From: DATBMY01 sp036554605
GTDB taxonomy: Bacteria > Acidobacteriota > Blastocatellia > UBA7656
Assembly (NCBI GenBank): GCA_036554605.1
Contig: DATBMY010000018.1
Coordinates: forward strand, 1-20,684
Direction of reading: 5' to 3'
DNA length: 20,684 nt
Shown: piece after piece, positions 14,563-20,684 of the stretch
How the letters are laid out: every line of letters begins with the position of its first letter
How positions within the stretch are numbered: the first letter of the stretch is position 1
Program-made: the position numbers and the translations under genes
The notes under the pieces: model-generated
The model's input: the letters and a program-made list of their open reading frames with translations, nothing else
The model's database searches: none
Told to the model about the DNA's origin: nothing

Positions 14563-15522
14563 ATGAGCAAGAAACCCGTTGAGGTCGTCACCGTCACGCC
14601 GAATCCGGCAATCGACTGGACGTTGACCATACCCGATTTCAGAGCCGGCAGCGTCAACCGCGTCGAGCACCAGCGCTCGAACCCCGGCGGGAAGGGCATA
14701 AACGTCGCCTCAGCGCTCGCCGATTACGGGCACGCGGTCGCCGTCACGGGGTTTCTGGGACGTGACAATAGCGCTTCGTTTGAAGCGTTATTCTCGGCCA
14801 GGGGGATTGACGATCACTTCATACGCATCAATGGCGAGACGCGCATAGGGATAAAAATCTCGGACCCCGCGCGGCAGCAGACAACCGATATAAACTTTCC
14901 CGGGCAGGCGCCCGCGCCCGGCGACCTGGAGTTACTGCTTGAGCGGCTGCGACGGCTTGCCGCGCAATCCGGAGCGTGGTTCGTCCTGGCCGGGAGCCTT
15001 CCGCCGGGTGTCGAGCCGGATTTCTATCGCGACCTCGTCCACGCGTTAAAGTCTGACGGATGCCCGGTCCTGCTCGATACCAGCGGTGAAGCGTTCGATC
15101 ACGCGCTTGATGCTCGGCCTCACATCATCAAACCGAATCTTCACGAGCTGGAGTCGCTGGTGGGCAGAAGCTTGCCGGCGAATCGGGATATAGTCGAAGC
15201 GGCGCGCTCGCTGCTGGCCACGGGTATAGAGCTAGCCGTTGTTTCCATGGATGCCGAGGGCGCGCTCTTCATCACCCCTGAACAGGTTATACTGGCCCGC
15301 CCGCCAAAGGTGAATCTTCGCAGCAGCGTGGGCGCAGGTGACGTGATGGTCGCCGGGATCATAGCCGGCCGGATCAATGGATATCACTTATCGGAAACTG
15401 CCCGGCTGGCAAGCGCCTTTTCGCTCGATCTACTTACCCGCAACGAATCTTTTACCTCGCGAGCCCGGATCAACGCATTGATGAATGAGATCACCATTCT
15501 CGAACTCGGCCCGGACTTATGA
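14563..15522 (+). CDS. PfkB-family sugar-phosphate kinase, 1-phosphofructokinase/LacC type
   Basis: 319 residues, standard for the 1-phosphofructokinase/tagatose-6-phosphate kinase branch. The hallmark N-terminal VTPNPAID (11-18), NPGGKGINVA (40-49), AGSLPPG (143-149), KPNLHE (190-195) and C-terminal GAGDVMVAG (257-265) with catalytic Asp260 are all present. By family it phosphorylates fructose-1-phosphate or a related hexose phosphate with ATP in the cytosol. No PTS transporter or fru/lac genes are adjacent, so the exact substrate is open. It starts 38 nt after the metallo-beta-lactamase stop and may be cotranscribed; the Shine-Dalgarno is weak. No strong terminator follows. Confidence 0.9.
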   Translation: MSKKPVEVVTVTPNPAIDWTLTIPDFRAGSVNRVEHQRSNPGGKGINVASALADYGHAVAVTGFLGRDNSASFEALFSARGIDDHFIRINGETRIGIKISDPARQQTTDINFPGQAPAPGDLELLLERLRRLAAQSGAWFVLAGSLPPGVEPDFYRDLVHALKSDGCPVLLDTSGEAFDHALDARPHIIKPNLHELESLVGRSLPANRDIVEAARSLLATGIELAVVSMDAEGALFITPEQVILARPPKVNLRSSVGAGDVMVAGIIAGRINGYHLSETARLASAFSLDLLTRNESFTSRARINALMNEITILELGPDL

Positions 15523-15604
15523 AGAGTCTGAGCATAAGAACGCATCAGGCAAATATTAAATACGCCTTTTAGACCTGCCGGACAGGGGTTTATGGATTTG
15601 ACCC

Positions 15605-15610
15605 TATAAT
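15605..15610 (+). promoter_or_regulatory. Candidate -10 box for the zinc-ribbon gene
   Basis: A perfect TATAAT at 15605-15610 predicts a transcript start near 15617 and a leader of about 57 nt before ATG 15674. No good -35 at normal spacing. Confidence 0.35.
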
Positions 15611-15673
15611 CAGCATTTTCCTTTATTGAGAGGGGGTAATCTCGCCACGCCGGGCTATGGGCTTTGGAGCAAT

Positions 15674-15868
15674 ATGAGGCGTACGCCTACCGAATTCTCT
15701 CCGTCGCAGTTAAAAAAAGTTGGAATCTTGATTGTGTGCCTTAATCCCAAGAGGCTCAAGTGCAATATATGCGCTCAAGAGTGGAATGTAATAAGCAAAG
15801 GGCTGAGGATGCCGAAGGGATACTGGAGATGCCCTAGAGGATGCAACATGAACACCCGGACTTTGTGA
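15674..15868 (+). CDS. Small zinc-ribbon protein
   Basis: 64 residues from ATG 15674, which has TTGGAG 5 nt upstream. The frame is open to a TTG at 15626, but that start has no better support. Cys30-x2-Cys33 and Cys53-x3-Cys57 form a probable four-Cys zinc ribbon (KCNICAQEW and WRCPRGCN), and an extra Cys22 precedes them. The basic, aromatic second knuckle (MPKGYWRCP) would suit nucleic-acid or protein binding. It stands alone between the PfkB-family gene and a tRNA-like remnant. No function can be assigned. The motif pattern and the RBS support it as a real gene. Confidence 0.65.
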   Translation: MRRTPTEFSPSQLKKVGILIVCLNPKRLKCNICAQEWNVISKGLRMPKGYWRCPRGCNMNTRTL

Positions 15869-15947
15869 GCGGTCTGATCGATAGTCAATAAATCCGGCGA
15901 CGAGCCAGGACCGCACACCGCCAGTCCAAAATCATTAATATATCTAA

Positions 15948-16006
15948 TACGCCCGAGATGACTCGAACCTCTAACCCGAGATATCGGGGCACCACTGACA
16001 AGCCTT
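15948..16006 (-). pseudogene. tRNA-like 3' remnant (Leu/Ser type), possible old attachment site
   Basis: The minus strand contains GAGGTTCGAGTC, a canonical T-arm core, followed by CATCTCGGGCGTA, which resembles the T-stem 3' side, acceptor strand and discriminator. Just before it is CCCCGATATCTCGGG, which folds like the long variable arm of a tRNA-Leu or tRNA-Ser. No matching 5' acceptor strand (ACGCCCG) and no normal anticodon arm are found upstream, and no CCA is encoded. It is therefore a fragment, not a working tRNA. Such 3' fragments are typical left-overs of integration into tRNA genes, but chance or decay is also possible. Confidence 0.35.
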
Positions 16007-16041
16007 ATTCTTTGCAAAGTGTTTAGAGTACAAGCTTCAGC

Positions 16042-16989
16042 TCATGCTTCCGGCATACGGACAACTTCAACCGAGCAATTTGCCTGCGCGGCTACTCCGC
16101 CCGACACGCTGCCCAGGAGGAGTCTCTGGATGCGCCTGAGCCCCCTCGCGCCGACAAAGATGCAGTCAGCCTCCCACTTCTCAGCCTCGTCGAGTAACAC
16201 ACGCTTAGGGTCTCCCTCAATGGCTATGGCTGTAACAGCAAGACCAGCGGCGCGGAGCTTTTCCGCGGAGAGATCGGCTATACTTTGAGCTAACGCAGTC
16301 CTATCATCGGCGTGTTCTCTCGCCGCCACTAACACCGGTTGTATGAAATGTCCGATAGCTAACAGTGTTTGCGGGGAATGAACAGCTATCACGCGGGCTT
16401 CGGTGCCGCCAGGCCAGTCGCGCCCGGCCGCGGCGCTCACCGCGGCCTCTGCCCCAGGCGAGCCGTCTACGCCAATGATGATGCGCGGCGGAGAGTTGTC
16501 GGCTCTGGAGCTGGCACGCCCCACCCGGGCAGAACAGCGCGCTTCGTATAGAACCTTCTGTGACACGCTTCCTAGAATCAACCGGCCCAGCGCGGAGCGG
16601 CCCTGGGATCCTACGACAACCAGGTCTGCTCCCCAATCATCGGCCTTCTTTATTACGGCCCACGCCGGAGAATCACCGCAACCCTCCGCGTCGACTTTCC
16701 ACAAGGGGAAAGCAGACTTTATACGCTCACTTGCTTGAACTGCCAGTCTGCGAGCCTCCTCTACTGCCTGCTCTGATAGTGCTCGCGCCCTTTTCAAGCC
16801 AGCAACGTCCAGTTCTTCTCCGCGTATTCCGCGAGCGTCATCCTTGGGCGGCGGCCACAACCATACGTCGGCTACCGATAAGACCAGCGCCTCGGCTTGC
16901 CGCGGCAGTCCGGCCCGCCTCAAATCGTCCAGCGCCGCGTCGGCATGGCTGGAACCGTCATAAGCGATCAGTATTCTCATCTTCTTCAT
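16042..16989 (-). CDS. Tandem universal stress protein (two Usp domains)
   Basis: 315 residues made of two UspA domains (about 4-155 and 168-312). Each starts with the typical IAYDGS or IGVDGS loop and ends with the ATP-binding G-x2-G-x9-G-S motif: 127-141 (GSQGRSALGRLILGS) and 280-294 (GARGLRRIQRLLLGS). Both copies keep the motif, so both domains may bind ATP. GGAGG lies 9 nt before the first ATG, which is preferred over Met4. It is a cytosolic stress-response protein by family. It is alone on its strand, 236 nt after the SpoIIE-type phosphatase gene ends, and belongs to a cluster of stress and regulation genes. Confidence 0.92.
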   Translation of the reverse strand: MKKMRILIAYDGSSHADAALDDLRRAGLPRQAEALVLSVADVWLWPPPKDDARGIRGEELDVAGLKRARALSEQAVEEARRLAVQASERIKSAFPLWKVDAEGCGDSPAWAVIKKADDWGADLVVVGSQGRSALGRLILGSVSQKVLYEARCSARVGRASSRADNSPPRIIIGVDGSPGAEAAVSAAAGRDWPGGTEARVIAVHSPQTLLAIGHFIQPVLVAAREHADDRTALAQSIADLSAEKLRAAGLAVTAIAIEGDPKRVLLDEAEKWEADCIFVGARGLRRIQRLLLGSVSGGVAAQANCSVEVVRMPEA

Positions 16990-17225
16990 GATAGTATCGC
17001 CTCCGTCTTATCATAGTCGCTCAACCGGGCGTGACGACCAGTTCACTCCGCTGCCAGGCTCGCGAGCAACTTAGCAAACTCGGGCGCATTTGATTTCTCA
17101 CCTGGCATGCATGAAATATTCTCGAGACCGGCAGCTCGCCATTCCTTGTCCCGGCTCTCATACTATCTTCTACCCTATACTTATGTTCGCACCAGTAGAA
17201 TTCCGGCCTTCTCGTCGCTACCGGG

Positions 17226-18500
17226 CTATTTCACCTTAATGACTGAGATCGTCATGTCATCGCCCGGCCCCCCGACCTTCGATGAGAAGTCCTGCACGGC
17301 CCTGGTTACATTCCCGCAAATCGAATAGCTGCTCTGGTCGCCCGCCGCCCGCACGACCCGCTCAAGTCGTTTGAGGCCAAAGTGTTCGTCGCGCGTGTTC
17401 ATTGCTTCCGTCACCCCGTCCGTATAAAGCACAAGTAGATCGCCCGCGCCGAGGTCTACGAAGAACTCTGAGTACTGTGTGTCATCGAACACGCCAAGTG
17501 GAATCCCACCTTTATCGAGTAACTGGCACGAGCCGTCGGCCCTGACGAGCAGCGGCGGGTTGTGCCCCGCATTAATATAAACCAGCCGTTTAGTATGAGG
17601 GTCTAACAGCCCATAGAAAGAGGTGATGAACCGCTCTCCGCCTGTAGCCTCGTGGACAAGCCGGTTAATACGCGCCATTACAGCTTGCATGGCGAGACCG
17701 CTCATGACTGTCGCGCGGAGATAAGCGCGAAATGTGACCATTATGAGCGCGGCGTCCAGACCATTGCCAGTGACATCGGCCACGATCACTCCCAACTGAT
17801 CAGAGCTTGAGTCGAGGAAATCAAGGTAGTCACCTCCTACCCTCTTCACAGGAATGACCGCGCCGTGGATATCGAACCCTTCAATCTCCGGGAAAGAATC
17901 GGGTAGCATCGCGCCGACGACTTTTCGAGCCAGCTCAAGCTCACTCTCCACCTGACGCTGCTGCATCACCTGACGATGCAGCAGGCTGTGGTTAATGGCG
18001 GAAGCTGCCAGTGACGCAAACATCGTGAGAAGCTCAAGGTCCCGCCGGTCGTATGCGCCGGGCCGGTCAGATTCGAGATTAATACCGCCAATAACTTTAT
18101 CGTCGTGTCGAAGTATAGGCGCGGCGATCTCGGATCTGGTTTCTGTCCTCGCCTGGACGTACCGGGCGTCATCCTTCACATCGTCTATAATTACACCGCG
18201 CCCATGCTTAATCACCCAGCCGATGACGCCCCTGCCGGAAGCGAAAAACTCCTCCGTAATCGAGCCGGACCAATAGCCGCGAGTTTTGAGCCTGTAGAGA
18301 ACTCCGTCTCTTGAGTCCACCACACATATGACCGCGGCCGAATAATCGAGCAACTCTTTGAGCGAATCAAAGATGGTATCGATCACCTCGTCGAGGTCTA
18401 GCGAACTGCTGACCCTGTGGACTGCGTCAATGAGCGTTTCAGTAGTTTTCTCTCTTCTGAGTATTGCGGTCAATTCTTCATCCTCTCGATCTAAACTCAC
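17226..18500 (-). CDS. GAF-SpoIIE (RsbU-like) PP2C-type Ser/Thr phosphatase
   Basis: 424 residues with a GTG start. Short helical N-terminus, then a GAF sensor domain (about 22-172, with ASGRGVIGWVIKHGRGVIID and RSEIAAPIL), a helical linker (about 173-198) and a SpoIIE/PP2C phosphatase domain (about 199-424). Metal-binding acidic residues are visible in VGGDYLD (221-227), VIVADVTGNGLDAAL (238-252), YTDGVTEA (359-366) and GDDMTIS (413-419). By family it dephosphorylates a phospho-anti-sigma-factor antagonist in a partner-switching pathway, with the GAF domain sensing a small ligand or redox signal. No RsbW or RsbV partner is in the window. It starts 36 nt after the Rnk-like gene on the same strand, so the two are probably one operon. 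TATAGT at 18536-18541 may be an internal promoter. Confidence 0.92.
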   Translation of the reverse strand: MSLDREDEELTAILRREKTTETLIDAVHRVSSSLDLDEVIDTIFDSLKELLDYSAAVICVVDSRDGVLYRLKTRGYWSGSITEEFFASGRGVIGWVIKHGRGVIIDDVKDDARYVQARTETRSEIAAPILRHDDKVIGGINLESDRPGAYDRRDLELLTMFASLAASAINHSLLHRQVMQQRQVESELELARKVVGAMLPDSFPEIEGFDIHGAVIPVKRVGGDYLDFLDSSSDQLGVIVADVTGNGLDAALIMVTFRAYLRATVMSGLAMQAVMARINRLVHEATGGERFITSFYGLLDPHTKRLVYINAGHNPPLLVRADGSCQLLDKGGIPLGVFDDTQYSEFFVDLGAGDLLVLYTDGVTEAMNTRDEHFGLKRLERVVRAAGDQSSYSICGNVTRAVQDFSSKVGGPGDDMTISVIKVK

Positions 18501-18536
18501 GCCTCGCGTTCCGCCGTTTGATCAAATGCGACCGGA

Positions 18537-18974
18537 CTATAGAAGATAATCACCCGAAGCTTCGGGTTGATAAATGATCTCCTCGACTTTCAGTCTCCTC
18601 AGCCCCGACGGGACTTGCCATTCAATTACATCTCCAACACGATAGCCGATCATGGCGGTGCCTACTGGCGCCAGAATAGAGATTCTGCCTTCATCGGCAT
18701 CCGCCTCATTCGGGAAGACCAGAGAGTAGATCATCTCCTTGCCGCTATCTAAATCCTTGAGGCGAGCTGTCGACATCATTGTGATCGTGTCTTTGGGTAT
18801 CTCCTGCGAAGCGACCACCTCGGCCCGGTCCAGTTCGTCTTCCAGCCTCTTCAGGTACGGCTTGTTCCAGTTCACGCTGCTGTATTTTGCCAGGTCAATC
18901 AGCTTTCTCAAGCGGCCGAGATCGACCTCGGTTATATATATTGTTGCTTCTTTCGTCATAATTCCATTCGCCAT
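18537..18974 (-). CDS. rnk: Rnk/GreA-type RNA polymerase-binding regulator
   Basis: 145 residues from ATG 18974, chosen because CTGGAGGAA lies directly upstream at good spacing; the frame stays open to 19052 without support. The N-terminal part is a short helical hairpin (TEVDLGRLRKLIDLAK through LEDELDRAEVV), and the C-terminal part is the GreA/GreB FKBP-like domain: KDTITMMSTARLKDLDSGKE, ILAPVGTAMIGYRVGDVIEW and the ending YQPEASGDYLL, which nearly matches the C-terminus of E. coli Rnk. By family it binds in the RNA polymerase secondary channel and modulates transcription. It is first of a two-gene unit with the phosphatase and divergent from the NtrC-family regulator. Assignment is strong; the precise effect on RNA polymerase is not visible. 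Confidence 0.88.
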   Translation of the reverse strand: MANGIMTKEATIYITEVDLGRLRKLIDLAKYSSVNWNKPYLKRLEDELDRAEVVASQEIPKDTITMMSTARLKDLDSGKEMIYSLVFPNEADADEGRISILAPVGTAMIGYRVGDVIEWQVPSGLRRLKVEEIIYQPEASGDYLL

Positions 18975-19098
18975 AATTTCCTCCAGCCAAAGCTCCCCGC
19001 TCTGGTTCCTTTCAAGTACTTTCCCCAGCAATTGCATTGAGGGTAAAACCATAAACCGGCCATTTCACCGGACCGTCGCCGAACCGGCGAGGCAGCCT

Positions 19099-19113
19099 TG
19101 GCCCTTCTGTGCT
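19099..19113 (+). promoter_or_regulatory. Candidate sigma54 (-24/-12) promoter
   Basis: TGGCCCTTCTGTGCT keeps the essential GG and GC dinucleotides at the correct 11-nt spacing, with TGGC at -24 and TGCT at -12. It predicts a start about 55 nt before ATG 19177 of an NtrC-family activator. Matches outside the GG/GC core are only partial. Confidence 0.4.
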
Positions 19114-19176
19114 TTTCAACCTTTATTGAGTAATATTCTCACTTGGATCCTATTCCGGGATCACAGGAAGAGGAGC

Positions 19177-20610
19177 ATGCCCAAGGAAAAAATACTCATC
19201 GTAGACGACGACTCGGCAGTGCGCTGGACGCTGGCCCAGGCGTTACGCGGCAGCGGATATGTTCCTGTTGAAGCCGAAAACGCCGCCGTCGCGCTCGTTA
19301 AATTTGACGCCGAACAACCCGCGATCACTCTGCTCGACATTAACCTCCCGGATGAGTCCGGCCTCAGCCTCCTCACTAAGATCAAAGGACGCAGCCCCGA
19401 TGCGATTGTCATAATGATCACGACCGATGTTCACGTCAAAAATACGATTGCCGCTTTGCGCGGCCAGGCTTATGACTTTCTTGGAAAGCCGATAAATCTC
19501 GACGAGCTTGAGGTAAGAATCCACAACGCCCTGGAGGCTGGCCGCCTGCGCAAAGAGGTGAACCTTATCCGCAATGAGCGGGCGAAAGAGTTTAACTTCG
19601 ACCAGATCATCGGAAACTCACAGGCCCGCAACGAGATGATCGCGCTCGCGCGCAAGGTCGCGCAAAGTGAAGTGTCAACGGTCCTCTTACAGGGAGAATC
19701 CGGCACCGGCAAAGACCTGCTGGCGAAAGCCATACATTACGGATCTCGCCGCGCTCGCGCCCCTTTCATCCCCATCAATGCCGCCGCCATTCCGGCGACC
19801 CTTATGGAGAGCGAGCTTTTCGGGTATGAGAAAGGCGCGTTCACCGACGCTAAGGCGCGCAAGCAAGGTCTGCTTGAGCAGGCCGAGGGCGGCACGGTCT
19901 TTCTAGACGAGATCGGCGAGATGGAACTCAACCTGCAAGCGAAGCTGCTGCGCGTCCTCGAAGAAGGCGCTTTCCGGCGCGTGGGCGGGCTTAAAGACGT
20001 GCCGCTGGACGTTCGCGTCATTGCCGCGTCGAATCGCAACCTCAAGGCGGAAAGCGAAGAGGGGCGCTTCAGGCTCGACCTCTACTACCGCCTGTCGATC
20101 ATTCAGATTGAGATCCCGCCGCTGCGGGAGCGGGGCGAAGATATGCTCATCCTTGCCGAGCATTTTATTGAAAGCTTCAAACAACAGATGCGCAAGCGCA
20201 TTGGCGGCCTCACGCCTGATGTGGCCGATATCTTCCGCGGCTACAGCTGGCCCGGCAACGTGCGAGAGCTGCGCAACGTGATCGAGCGGGCAATGATCCT
20301 GGAAGACGGCGATATGATAACGACCGCCTACCTGCCCCGCGACCTCATGGCGAGCGCAACGGAGTCAGCGCCCGCCGCGCGCGTCGCGGAAGAGGGTCAA
20401 TCTCAAGAAAAAAACCCTGACGAAGGGCCGCTCGTTCCCCTTCCGGAAGAAGGCGTACCCCTCGACGAAGTGGAGATGTCGCTCGTCCGCCAGGCCCTTG
20501 AGCGCAGCGGCGGCAATCAAACTCGCGCAGCAGAGCTGCTCAGAATATCGCGCGGGCAGCTCCGCTACCGCATGAAAAAACTAGAAGAAGCGGCGACGAC
20601 AACTCATTAG
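19177..20610 (+). CDS. NtrC-family sigma54-dependent response regulator
   Basis: 477 residues from ATG 19177, preceded by GAGGAGC. The frame is open back to 18739, but that part is antisense to rnk. Domains: receiver (about 4-118) with acidic pocket DDD (10-12), phosphoacceptor Asp54 in LLDINLP and Lys104 in GKP; AAA+ ATPase (about 143-375) with Walker A GESGTGKD (173-180), the sigma54-contact loop GAFTDA (220-225), Walker B VFLDEIGE (241-248) and an arginine-finger region; a linker rich in Glu/Pro; and a Fis-type HTH (about 435-470, GGNQTRAAELLRISRGQLRY). By family it binds enhancers and remodels sigma54-RNA polymerase when phosphorylated. No partner histidine kinase is in the window. GAFTDA instead of GAFTGA is a known variation type and need not abolish function. 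It is divergent from rnk. Confidence 0.93.
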   Translation: MPKEKILIVDDDSAVRWTLAQALRGSGYVPVEAENAAVALVKFDAEQPAITLLDINLPDESGLSLLTKIKGRSPDAIVIMITTDVHVKNTIAALRGQAYDFLGKPINLDELEVRIHNALEAGRLRKEVNLIRNERAKEFNFDQIIGNSQARNEMIALARKVAQSEVSTVLLQGESGTGKDLLAKAIHYGSRRARAPFIPINAAAIPATLMESELFGYEKGAFTDAKARKQGLLEQAEGGTVFLDEIGEMELNLQAKLLRVLEEGAFRRVGGLKDVPLDVRVIAASNRNLKAESEEGRFRLDLYYRLSIIQIEIPPLRERGEDMLILAEHFIESFKQQMRKRIGGLTPDVADIFRGYSWPGNVRELRNVIERAMILEDGDMITTAYLPRDLMASATESAPAARVAEEGQSQEKNPDEGPLVPLPEEGVPLDEVEMSLVRQALERSGGNQTRAAELLRISRGQLRYRMKKLEEAATTTH

Positions 20611-20684
20611 GCCATTTCCAGCTATTATGATTGCTGAGGACGATCGCGAATCACCTCGACTGAGCAATGGGTGTGGATGGCGAC

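Noticed and set aside
15948..16006. A complete tRNA gene on the minus strand.
   Set aside because: Only T-arm, 3' acceptor-like strand and variable-arm-like bases are present; no 5' acceptor or anticodon arm could be paired, so it is listed only as a remnant.
18739..19176. Upstream extension of the NtrC-family regulator frame.
   Set aside because: It is antisense to rnk and hydrophobic by accident; the receiver domain starts cleanly at 19177 after GAGGAGC.
1..20684. CRISPR array, transposase, phage genes or toxin-antitoxin pair.
   Set aside because: No regularly spaced repeats, no transposase or integrase motifs and no small paired toxin-like genes were found on either strand.

Overview
The window looks chromosomal and comes from a Gram-negative soil-type bacterium. 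It is GC-rich by eye and carries signal peptides, an outer-membrane-barrel-like protein and a periplasmic c-type cytochrome/PQQ fusion. It also has a large membrane Ser/Thr kinase with ankyrin repeats, a subclass B3 metallo-beta-lactamase and a small zinc-ribbon protein. That mix best fits Acidobacteriota (Blastocatellia/Pyrinomonas-like). This is an inference from gene style, not from a marker gene. No rRNA, complete tRNA, IS transposase, phage gene or CRISPR array was seen, and no stretch over 300 bp lacks a gene.

Layout. (1) 70-4064, minus strand: an acyl/aryl-CoA ligase of the benzoate-CoA ligase type, a creatininase-family hydrolase, a membrane GGDEF protein with a degenerate active site, and a hotdog (4-hydroxybenzoyl-CoA) thioesterase. 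An inverted-repeat element with GC-rich ends and an AT-rich core sits between ligase and creatininase (2390-2495), and part of a second copy is at the left edge. (2) 4212-6576, plus strand: a membrane GT2 glycosyltransferase, a secreted beta-barrel-like protein and a small membrane-anchored protein form a tight operon, a candidate exopolysaccharide or surface-glycan unit. (3) 6839-8614, plus: a TetR regulator and an exported S41 peptidase. (4) 8655-11198, minus: a kinase with a long activation-segment insert, a multi-TM region and ankyrin repeats, separated from the S41 gene by a strong hairpin. (5) 11406-15522, plus: a cytochrome c-PQQ dehydrogenase with a structured leader, a B3 metallo-beta-lactamase and a PfkB-family sugar-phosphate kinase. 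(6) 15674-15868: a small zinc-ribbon protein, followed by a tRNA-like 3' remnant on the minus strand. (7) 16042-20610: a stress/regulation cluster with a tandem universal stress protein, a GAF-SpoIIE (RsbU-like) phosphatase, an Rnk/GreA-type RNA-polymerase-binding protein and a divergent NtrC-family sigma54 activator.

Signals. The same extended -10 (TGCTATACT) occurs in three minus-strand intergenic positions, two of them just upstream of a start codon (ligase and kinase). A sigma54-like -24/-12 site precedes the NtrC-family gene. Several long-loop inverted repeats mark intergenic regions (6704-6761, 11283-11330, 13540-13590). The most unusual items are the repeat element that abuts the creatininase start codon and forms the 3' end of the ligase gene, the kinase architecture, and the GT2/barrel/anchor operon.
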